Part shown: in pieces, positions 29,068-34,937 of the stretch
Layout of the letters: each line of letters begins with the position of its first letter
Numbering within the stretch: position 1 is the stretch's first letter
Assembly (NCBI GenBank): GCA_949289455.1
Contig: CASEOA010000040.1
Location: forward strand, 1 to 34,937
DNA from: an uncultured Eubacteriales bacterium
Lineage (GTDB): Bacteria > Bacillota > Clostridia > Oscillospirales > Oscillospiraceae
Reading direction: 5' to 3'
DNA: 34,937 nt
Position numbers and translations under genes: made by a program
The notes under the pieces: generated by a model
Seen by the model: only the letters and a program-made list of their open reading frames with translations
Databases searched by the model: none
What the model was told of the DNA's origin: nothing

Positions 29068-29079
29068 TTGTTTAAACAA
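29068..29079 (+). promoter_or_regulatory. TreR operator in the treR leader
   Basis: TTGTTTAAACAA, identical to the core of the operator in the treP promoter, lies just after the treR start site and next to the ribosome site. It fits TreR autorepression by roadblock. Confidence 0.75.
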
Positions 29080-29091
29080 GGTGGGATGACC

Positions 29092-29838
29092 ATGCCCCGT
29101 CAAAAGTTTATGGAGATCTATGCCGTGCTGAAAGCCCGGGTGGAGTCGGGCAGCTATCCGGTGGGCCAGATGTTACCCTCGGAGAACACCCTGATCCAGG
29201 AGTTTTCCTGCTCACGCAACACGGTGCGCCGGGCCATCTCCGAGCTGGTGCGGGACGGCTACGTCCAGACCCACCAGGGTCTGGGGGTGTGCAGCATCTT
29301 CCAGCCCATTGAGCAGTCCTCCTACACCATGGGCACCATCGAGTCCTTCCGGGAGACTGCCCGGCGCACCGGCCAGCACAGCAGCACCCGGGTGGTCTCC
29401 TTCTCCCGCTGCACGGCGGACCAGGCCATCGCCCGCCAGACCGGTTTTGCCGAGGGGACCGAGCTGTTCTCCCTGTGCCGGATTCACGACCTGGAGAAGG
29501 AGCCCATCATCCTCAACCTGAGCTACCTGCGGGTGGACTGTATGCCCGGCCTGACGGCGGAGATTGCCGGAGGCTCGCTGTACCGCTATCTGGAGGAGGA
29601 GCTGGGCATGACCATCGTCACCAGCAAGCGCACCCTGACGGTGGAGATGGCTACCCAACAGGACAACCAATGGATCGACCTGGCCCCCTACAACTGCGTG
29701 GCGGTGGTGACCAACCAGGTGTACAACAGCCAGGGAGTCCTGTTTGAGTATACCCAATCCCGCCACCATCCCCGCATTTTCCGTTTCCAGGATAATGCGG
29801 TGCGCCGCTCCGCCGTCAGCCAACCCGCGGAGGTTTGA
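29092..29838 (+). CDS. treR: GntR-family trehalose operon repressor (248 aa)
   Basis: Residues ~5-70 are a GntR winged helix: IYAVLKARVESGSYPVGQMLPSENTLIQEFSCSRNTVRRAISELVRDGYVQTHQGLG. The remaining ~170 residues are the UTRA effector domain (GTELFSLCRIHDLEKEPIILNLSYL, QVYNSQGVLFEYTQSRHHPRIFRF), which in TreR binds trehalose-6-phosphate and releases DNA. Divergence from treP-treC-ptsH-ptsI and the two shared palindromes identify the regulon. The start at 29092 is six bases from AAGGTGGG; ATG at 29086 is the alternative and adds two residues. A strong terminator follows. Confidence 0.92.
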   Translation: MPRQKFMEIYAVLKARVESGSYPVGQMLPSENTLIQEFSCSRNTVRRAISELVRDGYVQTHQGLGVCSIFQPIEQSSYTMGTIESFRETARRTGQHSSTRVVSFSRCTADQAIARQTGFAEGTELFSLCRIHDLEKEPIILNLSYLRVDCMPGLTAEIAGGSLYRYLEEELGMTIVTSKRTLTVEMATQQDNQWIDLAPYNCVAVVTNQVYNSQGVLFEYTQSRHHPRIFRFQDNAVRRSAVSQPAEV

Positions 29839-29850
29839 CCGCTACAGACA

Positions 29851-29890
29851 GCAAAAGGGACTGCTGCAACCACGCAGCAGTCCCTTTTGC
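29851..29890. terminator. Bidirectional terminator after treR
   Basis: A 17-bp perfect stem, GCAAAAGGGACTGCTGC and its complement, around AACCAC. The internal AAAA/TTTT gives the T-run in both directions, toward treR and the convergent anti-sigma gene. Confidence 0.8.
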
Positions 29891-29936
29891 ATCTCTTTGT
29901 CCGGCAGTTTCTGGGCCGATATCCGGGGAAACGCCA

Positions 29937-30668
29937 TTATCCTCCGCCATGGTAATGGTGACCATGGCCGTTCCCCTGACCCCCGGGAGTGGGCACGGGC
30001 TTGCCGGCCTCCAGGCGGTCAATCCAGTCCCGGATCTCCCGCATGGTCAGCCCCGCCACATCTTCCGGCGTGACGGTGGGGTCCAGGGCCTGGAGCTCCA
30101 GATAGGCCTGGTACTTGCCCATGGACAGCCCGGCGTGGTGTGCCTCCTCCAAAACCTCCGGGTCACCGTGGCCGCAGCGCACATTCTCCCTTCCGGCGGT
30201 GCAGGCCTCCGCCCCCGCCAGCAGCCGGTCACTCTGGGTCTGGTCCTCCCCCACCACCGTGATGGACAGCAGCTGCCCCTGGGCCAGCCGATCGGCAATG
30301 CTCTCACACTCCATCAGAACCTCCAGGGCCACCTGATAGTCCAACAGCTTCAAATCCAGGCTGTCCGCCAGGGCCTTGCCGTCCTCGTTATACCCCTGGA
30401 CGGTAACCACCTTGTCGAACCGGTTCACCCCCAGCTCCAGGGAGGGGTTGATGTCGATGCTGAGGACGGTGGTGGGTGTAAAGTAGAATTGGTATCCACC
30501 AATACCCGCCGCCAGCAGCGCCAGGCAGGCCAGGGCCGCCGCCAGCCAGTACCGGGGGGCGGGCCTGGACTTGCGGGTTCTGACCTGGTTCAGGTAGGCC
30601 CTGGTGTCCGCTTTCAGGCGCTCTTCCGCCTGGAACTGGCCAAATGCCTCCTTCAGCCGTTCATCCAT
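29937..30668 (-). CDS. RsgI-like membrane anti-sigma factor (243 aa)
   Basis: Residues 1-38 form a short cytoplasmic helical region (EAFGQFQAEERLKADTRAYL) suited to binding a sigma factor. One membrane segment follows (YWLAAALACLALLAAGIGGY, ~40-59), and an outer domain starts with TTVLSIDINPSLELGVNRFDKVVTV, the signature of RsgI-type anti-sigma factors. The tail is Gly/His-rich (NGHGHHYHGGG), which could bind metal. RsgI proteins normally end in a carbohydrate-binding or other sensor module; none is present here. The start overlaps the sigma gene by eight bases, so the two are a functional pair: the anti-sigma holds the sigma factor at the membrane until a signal arrives. Confidence 0.8.
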   Translation of the reverse strand: MDERLKEAFGQFQAEERLKADTRAYLNQVRTRKSRPAPRYWLAAALACLALLAAGIGGYQFYFTPTTVLSIDINPSLELGVNRFDKVVTVQGYNEDGKALADSLDLKLLDYQVALEVLMECESIADRLAQGQLLSITVVGEDQTQSDRLLAGAEACTAGRENVRCGHGDPEVLEEAHHAGLSMGKYQAYLELQALDPTVTPEDVAGLTMREIRDWIDRLEAGKPVPTPGGQGNGHGHHYHGGG

Positions 30669-31146
30669 CCGCCTCGCCTCCCAGCATTTCCTTCAGCCTT
30701 GCCCTGGCTCGGGTCAAATCTGTGTAAATGGTATTTACTTTACGGCCTAAAATCTCACTGAGCTCAGGGGCGGTATAGCCCTCGTAGTAGTGGAGGTAGA
30801 TTACGTCCCGGTATTTGGGAGGTAGAGCCAGCACCGCCTCCCACACCTCCCGGCCGCCATCGGTGAGTCCGGCAGCGTACTGAGGGGACAGCTCCTCCAG
30901 CGAGACGGTGCGGCTGCGGAACACGCTCTTCAGCAGGTCTTTGCAGGCGTTGAGGGTGACCCGGATGAACCAGGCCTTTTCATGCTCCTGGCTCTCAAAC
31001 TCCCCCTTGTATAGCAGGTACTTCAAAAACACGGTCTGAAAAATGTCCTGGCTGTCCGCCTCGTTTTTCAAGTGGAGCATACACAGCCGCCGGATGGTGT
31101 CCCCATACCGCTGAATGGCCAGATCGGTCTCCGCCTCTCCCCGCAT
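30661..31146 (-). CDS. ECF-type sigma-70 factor (161 aa)
   Basis: Region 2 spans ~8-75 (LAIQRYGDTIRRLCMLHLKNEADSQDIFQTVFLKYL), with DSQDIFQTVFLK matching the core-binding/-10 helix. Region 4 spans ~100-155 (LALPPKYRDVIYLHYYEGYTAPELSEILGRKVNTIYTDLTRARARLKE), the -35-binding helix-turn-helix. Regions 1 and 3 are missing, as in ECF factors. The ATG at 31146 is preferred: GAGGTGGAGG precedes it; a GTG three codons earlier (31155) overlaps that site. The downstream RsgI-like gene overlaps it by eight bases, and a small secreted protein gene lies 39 bases upstream. It presumably transcribes this operon itself. Confidence 0.9.
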   Translation of the reverse strand: MRGEAETDLAIQRYGDTIRRLCMLHLKNEADSQDIFQTVFLKYLLYKGEFESQEHEKAWFIRVTLNACKDLLKSVFRSRTVSLEELSPQYAAGLTDGGREVWEAVLALPPKYRDVIYLHYYEGYTAPELSEILGRKVNTIYTDLTRARARLKEMLGGEADG

Positions 31147-31185
31147 ATCCTCCACCTCGCTTCCCTGATCTGAGCCCGGAATTGG

Positions 31186-31452
31186 TTACCAGCTGTGATG
31201 GCCGCCGCGATGACCCCAGCCGGAGCCGTAGTAATCGCACACCCCGTCGCCGTCGGCATCGATGTATCGGCAGTTGGAACCCCGGTTGTCGCACACCCCG
31301 TCCCCGTCGGCGTCCACATACCGGCAGTAGCTCCCCTGGCAGCCGCTCCAGCTCCCGCCGGCGCGATGCCAGCCGCCGGCGGCAAAGGCGGTGGTGGCCC
31401 CGATGGCCAGCACCAGGGCGGCGACCACCGCGCCCTTCCAGATCATTTTCAT
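31186..31452 (-). CDS. Small secreted Asp-rich repeat protein, EF-hand-like (88 aa)
   Basis: The start MKMIWKG at 31452 follows GGAGGGATAACA; the longer frame to 31671 crosses a hairpin and lacks a ribosome site. Residues 1-25 are a signal peptide (WKGAVVAALVLAIGATTAFAAGG), cleaved probably after AFA. Then come two 18-residue tandem repeats, CRYVDADGDGVCDNRGS and CRYIDADGDGVCDYYGS. DxDxDGxxD matches a dockerin/EF-hand calcium loop, and each repeat has a flanking Cys pair. The repeat is also visible in the DNA (54-base period, near 31236 and 31290). The tail is Gly/His-rich (GWGHRGGHHSW), like that of the anti-sigma. It is the first gene of the sigma/anti-sigma operon and a candidate target or signal. 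Confidence 0.75.
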   Translation of the reverse strand: MKMIWKGAVVAALVLAIGATTAFAAGGWHRAGGSWSGCQGSYCRYVDADGDGVCDNRGSNCRYIDADGDGVCDYYGSGWGHRGGHHSW

Positions 31453-31496
31453 TGTTATCCCTCCATCTCTTGGATGGCCGTTGCCGGCCTCACCCA

Positions 31497-31527
31497 TAAT
31501 ACGAGGGAGCGGGGCCGATCCTTTCAC
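31497..31527 (-). promoter_or_regulatory. Candidate ECF-type promoter of the sigma operon
   Basis: Minus strand GTGAAAGG (31527-31520), 16 bases, CGTATTA (31503-31497), ahead of the secreted-protein gene. The hexamers do not match the sigma-A consensus; a GAAA-type -35 with CGTA-type -10 is common for ECF factors. Recognition by this sigma factor is inferred. Confidence 0.4.
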
Positions 31528-31542
31528 CCCAGCAGAATATTT

Positions 31543-31582
31543 TTTCAGGGCCCACCGCGGTATCCCGCGGCGGGCCCTGAAA
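31543..31582. repeat. Long hairpin after the threonylcarbamoyl-AMP synthase gene
   Basis: TTTCAGGGCCC-A-CCGCGG (31543-31560) pairs with CCGCGG-C-GGGCCCTGAAA (31565-31582): 17 pairs with one A-C mismatch. Neither side is followed by a T-run in transcript direction, so it may be a 3'-end stabiliser or weak terminator. Confidence 0.5.
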
Positions 31583-31589
31583 CCAGACG

Positions 31590-32603
31590 TTACGCCTGCA
31601 CGATATGGAATCCGGCGGCCTTGTTCAGCCGGTTGGACACCGCCAGGCCGATGCCCTCCGGATCGGGGCACTGGGCCCAGATGTGGGACACGTCGGTGCC
31701 GTCGAAGTACCGCAGGGCGTCAAACACCCGCCGGGCCTGCTCCGCCGGGTCGTCCTTGGGGCCGCTGGGCTCCACCGGATGGCCCTCGAAGAGGGGCACG
31801 AACTCGTTGAAGCAGATGACCCCATCCCCATCGGTGAGATGGCGGCGGATGTACCGGGCCCCGTCGGCCGGGTCTCCCCGCACCACCGTCACCGGGGCCT
31901 TGGGGGCGTAGTGGCGGTATTTCATGCCGGGGGCCCGGGGCTGCTCCCCCGCCCCCATGAGCCGGGTCACTGCCGGGTCCACCGCCACCTCGCCCAGCAC
32001 CTCCTCCAGCTCCTCCAGGGTCACCCCGCCGGGGCGGAGCAGCCGGGGCGGCTGTTCAGTCAGGTCAATGATGGTGGACTCCACCCCCACCTGGCAGGGG
32101 CCGCCGTCCACGATACCGTCGATCTTCCCCTCCATGTCCTCCAGCATATCGGCCATATTGGTGGGGCTAGGCCGGCCGGAGGTGTTGCCCGAGGGGGCGG
32201 CCACCGGCAGGTCGGCGGCGGTCAGGATGGCCCGGCACACCGGGTGGGCCGGACAGCGCATCCCCACCGTGTCCAGCCCGGCGGTCACCGCCCGGGGCAC
32301 GACGGGCTTGTGCTTCAAAATCATGGTGAGGGGCCCCGGCCAGAACCGCTCCGCCAGGGCATAGGCGGCGGCGGGGATATCCTCGCAGTACCGCTCCAGC
32401 CAGTCCGCCGTTGGGATGTGGAGGATCAGCGGGTTGTCCTGGGGGCGGCCCTTGGCCTGGAAAATACGCTCCACCGCCTCCTGGTCCAGGCCGTTGGCCC
32501 CCAGACCGTACACGGTCTCGGTGGGGATGCCCAGCAGCCCTCCCCGCCGGAGGGTGGCCGCCGCCTCCGCCACCTGGCCGGCATTCAATCGCAGGGTGTC
32601 CAC
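31590..32603 (-). CDS. tsaC: L-threonylcarbamoyladenylate synthase, Sua5/YwlC type (337 aa)
   Basis: The N-terminal YrdC domain (1 to ~205) has GGLLGIPTETVYGLGANG (~21-38), FQAKGRPQDNPLILHI with the conserved KGRP, RFWPGPLTMIL, and the RCPAHPVCRAIL and AAPSGNTSGRPSPT segments. The C-terminal ~120 residues form the Sua5 domain (RAPGMKYRHYAPKAPV). It makes threonylcarbamoyl-AMP from Thr, bicarbonate and ATP for t6A37 of ANN-decoding tRNAs. The start is GTG at 32603, behind AGAGGGG. It lies in a minus-strand run with prfA and follows the 38-codon gene by 16 bases. The fused Sua5 domain is the form common in Firmicutes. Confidence 0.93.
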   Translation of the reverse strand: MDTLRLNAGQVAEAAATLRRGGLLGIPTETVYGLGANGLDQEAVERIFQAKGRPQDNPLILHIPTADWLERYCEDIPAAAYALAERFWPGPLTMILKHKPVVPRAVTAGLDTVGMRCPAHPVCRAILTAADLPVAAPSGNTSGRPSPTNMADMLEDMEGKIDGIVDGGPCQVGVESTIIDLTEQPPRLLRPGGVTLEELEEVLGEVAVDPAVTRLMGAGEQPRAPGMKYRHYAPKAPVTVVRGDPADGARYIRRHLTDGDGVICFNEFVPLFEGHPVEPSGPKDDPAEQARRVFDALRYFDGTDVSHIWAQCPDPEGIGLAVSNRLNKAAGFHIVQA

Positions 32604-32619
32604 AAAACGCCCCTCTTTC

Positions 32620-32736
32620 TCAGCGCCGGCGGAACCGGCGGCGGCGGCAGTGCTTGGGCTGGGCCACTGTCAGGATGCCCGCCGCCAGCAGGGCGGCGCC
32701 GGAGATGATGTGCAGGATACCAATGGCGGTTTTCAT
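32620..32736 (-). CDS. 38-residue predicted membrane peptide with Arg-rich tail
   Basis: A short frame with a strong ribosome site (GGGAGGAAACGCAT before ATG 32736) encodes MKTAIGILHI, then a hydrophobic stretch ISGAALLAAGILTVAQ, and a basic tail CRRRRFRRR. Residues ~5-25 could form one membrane helix with the Arg-rich end in the cytoplasm (positive-inside). The ribosome site, tight packing between the 85-aa gene and tsaC, and sensible composition argue that it is translated. Nothing similar is known to me; a structural or regulatory small membrane protein, or a leader peptide for tsaC, are possibilities. Confidence 0.5.
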   Translation of the reverse strand: MKTAIGILHIISGAALLAAGILTVAQPKHCRRRRFRRR

Positions 32737-32760
32737 ATGCGTTTCCTCCCTCTGCTCCAA

Positions 32761-33018
32761 TTACTCGTAGATGCCCACCGGCGTGCCAGCCAGCTCGATG
32801 GTGGTGTCGGGGGCAAATTTAGCGGTTTGCAGATAATTCTTTACGGTCAGAATGCCGTACTTGGGGTTAACCTTCTCGTCCTCCAGCTCCAGCTCCAGGT
32901 GGTTCGGCCCGGAGCCGGTGAGCCAGCCGTCGTCCTCCAGCAGGTCGGCCAGATCGGCCCGCACCATGTCCAGAGTCAGGTGCTCCGGCAGGGCGTTGAA
33001 GTGGATGATCAGTTCCAT
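32761..33018 (-). CDS. Conserved-looking small protein, unknown function (85 aa)
   Basis: The ATG at 33018 has AAGGAGG eight bases ahead, overlapping the prfA stop codon (TAA), so it is coupled to prfA. The sequence MELIIHFNALPEHLTLDMVRADLADLLEDDGWLTGSG looks like a beta-alpha unit, followed by LELELEDEKVNPKYGILTVKNYLQ and a final strand. It is acidic, with no membrane segment, cysteine or catalytic motif. I do not recognise the family. Context (prfA upstream, tsaC downstream) suggests a housekeeping or translation-related protein, but that is weak evidence. Confidence 0.6.
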   Translation of the reverse strand: MELIIHFNALPEHLTLDMVRADLADLLEDDGWLTGSGPNHLELELEDEKVNPKYGILTVKNYLQTAKFAPDTTIELAGTPVGIYE

Positions 33019-33031
33019 GGGTGGTTCCTCC

Positions 33032-34102
33032 TTAGATATCCTGGCTGTGTTTCAGCCGCTCTGCCTGATCGGCAGTAACCAGGCCGTCGATGATCTCGTC
33101 CAGGTCGCCGTTCATCACGTTCTCCAGCTTGTACAGGGTCAGACCGATGCGGTGATCGGTAAGCCGGCCCTGGGGAAAATTGTAGGTGCGGATGCGCTCG
33201 TTACGCATACCGGTGCCCACCTGGCTGCGGCGCTGGTCGGTGACCGCCTGCTCCTGCTCCCGCACCTTCTCCTCATAGAGCCGGGACCGGAGAATCTGCA
33301 TGGCCTTGTCCCGGTTCTGGAACTGGGACCGCTCCTGCTGGCACTCCACCACCGTGCCGGTAGGCTTGTGGATGAGCCGCACCGCCGAGGAGGTCTTGTT
33401 CACATGCTGACCCCCCGCTCCGGAGGAGCGGAACACCTGCATCTCAATGTCCGCCGGGTTCAGCTCAAAGTCCACCTCGTCTACCTCGGGCAGCACCGCC
33501 ACGGTGGCAGTGGAGGTGTGGATGCGCCCGCCGGACTCGGTCTCGGGCACCCGCTGGACCCGGTGGACCCCGCTTTCAAACTTGAGTCGGGAGTAGGCCC
33601 CGTCTCCCTGAATAGTAAAGCAGATTTCCTTTACTCCGCCCAACTCGGTTTCATTGAGGGCGTCCACCTCCACCGCCCACCGGCGGCTGTCGGCGTACAT
33701 GGAGTACATGCGGAAAAGGGAGTGGGCAAACAGGGCGGCCTCCTCCCCTCCTACGCCCGCCCGGATCTCCACGATGACGTTTTTGTCGTCGTTGGGGTCC
33801 CGGGGCAGGAGCAGAATACGGATCTCATCCTCCAGCCGGGCCAAGTCCTCCTTGGCCTGCTGATATTCCTCCCGGGCCATCTCCCCCAGCTCCGGGTCGG
33901 AGAGAAGGGACTCGGCCTCGACCAGGTCCGCCCCCGCCTTCTGCCAGGCCCGGTAGGCGGTGACCAGCGGCTCAAGCTCCCGCTGTTCCTTGTTCAGCCG
34001 GGCCACCAGGGCCGGGTCCTCGTAGGTCTCCCCCGCCCCCAGTTGGGCCTGGATGTTGGCAAAACGGAGGTCCAGAGCCTTCAGTTTGTCCTGCATATCC
34101 AA
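33032..34102 (-). CDS. prfA: Peptide chain release factor 1 (356 aa)
   Basis: GAGGQHVNK carries the catalytic GGQ at 230-232, which triggers peptidyl-tRNA hydrolysis. [13 protein letters not shown] has the P-x-T tripeptide (PET) that reads UAA/UAG, which marks RF1 rather than RF2 (SPF). The coiled-coil domain 1, [23 protein letters not shown] and the C-terminal [15 protein letters not shown] complete the family. I prefer the TTG at 34102, six bases from AGGTGA, over the ATG two codons on (34096). That AGGTGA contains the stop of the upstream DUF218 gene. The methyltransferase PrmC, often adjacent, is not in the window. Confidence 0.95.
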   Translation of the reverse strand: MDMQDKLKALDLRFANIQAQLGAGETYEDPALVARLNKEQRELEPLVTAYRAWQKAGADLVEAESLLSDPELGEMAREEYQQAKEDLARLEDEIRILLLPRDPNDDKNVIVEIRAGVGGEEAALFAHSLFRMYSMYADSRRWAVEVDALNETELGGVKEICFTIQGDGAYSRLKFESGVHRVQRVPETESGGRIHTSTATVAVLPEVDEVDFELNPADIEMQVFRSSGAGGQHVNKTSSAVRLIHKPTGTVVECQQERSQFQNRDKAMQILRSRLYEEKVREQEQAVTDQRRSQVGTGMRNERIRTYNFPQGRLTDHRIGLTLYKLENVMNGDLDEIIDGLVTADQAERLKHSQDI

Positions 34103-34108
34103 ATTCTA

Positions 34109-34747
34109 TCACCTGTCAAAGAAAAATGACTTCACCAGCGCGAAGGGTTCCCGGATGTACATGCTCAGGCGGGAGGGCAGATGGGAACTGGGGGCCGCCA
34201 GGGTGGACAGGGTGGTTTCTCCGCCCCACACCCGGTCCCACAGCATCCGCACCCGGGCCAGATGGAACCCGTTGGACACCACCACAATATCGGTGGCCTC
34301 CACCTCCTGCTCCGCCAGCAGTGCCTTGGTGTAGCGCAGGTTCTCCCAGGTGTTGTGGGACTGGTCCTCCAGCAGGATCTGGGCGCCGTCCACCCCGTGG
34401 GCAGTGAGGTAGTCGTACATGCACTGGGCTTCGCTCAGCACCTCGTCGTCCCCCTGGCCCCCGGCCACCACAATGGTCAGGTCCGGGTGGTCCTCCAGAT
34501 AGTCCAGGGCCTCGTCCAGCCTGTCCCGGAGAAGCACCGAGGGTCCGTCCGGATTGGCCTGGCAGCCCAGAATCACCATCACCTGAGGCTGGCCATTGAG
34601 CTGGTCCCGGCCGCCCCAGAGCACAATCCCCAGCAGCACCACGAATCCCAGCACAAAAATCAACGCCACCGCCAGCAGGCTCAGCAGCCAGATGGGGCCG
34701 GAACGCCTGCCGCCGTAGGGTTTGTAGTATTGTTTCCGCTTTCTCAT
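34109..34747 (-). CDS. DUF218/YdcF-SanA-type membrane-anchored protein (212 aa)
   Basis: The basic N-terminus (MRKRKQYYKPYGGRR) is followed by one membrane helix (~20-42), so the domain lies outside the cytoplasm or at the membrane. The DUF218 fold is shown by VMVILGCQANPDGPSVLLRDRLDEAL (~55-80), TIVVAGGQGDDEVLSEAQCM, DQSHNTWENLRYTKALL and IVVVSNGFHLARVRMLW. Relatives (SanA, YdcF, ElyC) influence envelope integrity or bind SAM-like nucleotides; the activity is not established. The start overlaps the stop of the upstream ABC-F gene by ATGA, and its stop lies inside the prfA ribosome site, so all three are coupled. Confidence 0.85.
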   Translation of the reverse strand: MRKRKQYYKPYGGRRSGPIWLLSLLAVALIFVLGFVVLLGIVLWGGRDQLNGQPQVMVILGCQANPDGPSVLLRDRLDEALDYLEDHPDLTIVVAGGQGDDEVLSEAQCMYDYLTAHGVDGAQILLEDQSHNTWENLRYTKALLAEQEVEATDIVVVSNGFHLARVRMLWDRVWGGETTLSTLAAPSSHLPSRLSMYIREPFALVKSFFFDR

Positions 34748-34937
34748 CCCTTCGCCTCTTCCAACTCAGCCGCCAGGGTCTCCCACTGGAGATAGAGGGC
34801 GGCGATCTCATCCTCCAGGGCCGTCTGCTCCTCATACACCTTCTGGAGCTCCAGGTAGTTGGAGGACACCTCCTCGGCCTTGAGGGACAGCTCGTACTGC
34901 CGCTCCTCCGCCTTGGCCACCGCCCGCTCGGCGGCGG
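34744..34937 (-). CDS. ABC-F-type ATPase, C-terminal coiled-coil end (partial)
   Basis: Only the last ~64 codons are in the window; the frame is open to the right edge. The visible part, AERAVAKAEERQYELSLKAEEVSS, then YLELQKVYEEQTALEDEIAALYLQWETLAAELEE, is a Glu/Ala-rich coiled coil ending in LYLQWETLAAEL, the usual C-terminal extension of Uup/EttA-like ABC-F proteins. These act at the ribosome E site. No ATPase motif is visible, so the assignment rests on this tail pattern and on the overlap (ATGA) with the DUF218 gene. Another coiled-coil protein cannot be excluded. Confidence 0.6.
   Translation of the reverse strand, partial: AAERAVAKAEERQYELSLKAEEVSSNYLELQKVYEEQTALEDEIAALYLQWETLAAELEEAKG

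Noticed and set aside
31236-31345. 54-base tandem repeat considered as a CRISPR or VNTR locus
   Set aside because: Only two units, in frame, encoding the DADGDGVCD protein repeats; no spacers.
31453-31671. Upstream extension of the secreted repeat protein frame to 31671
   Set aside because: It would remove the signal peptide from the N-terminus and cross the hairpin at 31543-31582; the internal ATG has a proper ribosome site.

Overview
The window is a high-GC, gene-dense piece of a Gram-positive anaerobe chromosome. The best guess is a gut Oscillospiraceae/Oscillospirales member (Flavonifractor/Lawsonibacter-like). The reasons are strong AGGAGG-type ribosome sites, a T-box leader, a four-subunit ferredoxin-linked 2-oxoacid oxidoreductase, DegV, HPr/EI and AmmeMemoRadiSam proteins, and no aerobic respiratory genes. 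The genus is inference.

Layout. 1-3.0 kb is mixed accessory material: the 3' end of an IS3-type transposase, a small conserved protein, an SGNH hydrolase and an orphan GHKL histidine kinase. 3.2-7.8 kb is a tightly coupled plus-strand operon: TetR regulator, a double flavodoxin-fold reductase, a peptide-deformylase-like protein, a TIGR04076 protein, an SDR dehydrogenase and a flavodoxin, then a DUF5714 protein. 7.95-10.2 kb holds the AmmeMemoRadiSam system with its A and B proteins fused. 10.25-11.6 kb has an XRE regulator and a CMD-cupin fusion. A 340-base gene-free stretch packed with hairpins follows.

11.9-15.2 kb (minus strand) is porGDAB, a pyruvate-type 2-oxoacid:ferredoxin oxidoreductase. 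It is preceded by a complete T-box leader whose specifier reads AUC (Ile). I consider this the most interesting feature. 15.3-18.9 kb carries a lone CbiE/CbiT-like protein, a DegV protein with a divergent TetR and palindromic operators, tRNA-Gly(CCC), and a second orphan TetR. 18.9-23.3 kb has greA with a DUF3783 gene (minus strand), a 73-aa protein, and the overlapping ppx-ppk1 polyphosphate pair (plus strand).

23.3-29.8 kb is a trehalose PTS operon, treP-treC-ptsH-ptsI, divergent from treR. Matching 12-16 bp palindromic operators lie in both promoters. The general PTS proteins EI and HPr are in this operon, and HPr lacks the usual regulatory serine. 29.9-31.5 kb is an ECF sigma factor, an RsgI-like anti-sigma and a small secreted Asp-rich repeat protein. 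31.6-34.9 kb is a translation-related minus-strand cluster: ABC-F end, DUF218/YdcF-like protein, prfA, two small unknown proteins and the threonylcarbamoyl-AMP synthase.

Promoter and operator calls are read by eye from hexamers and symmetry and are predictions. Protein calls rest on motif recognition without database searches.
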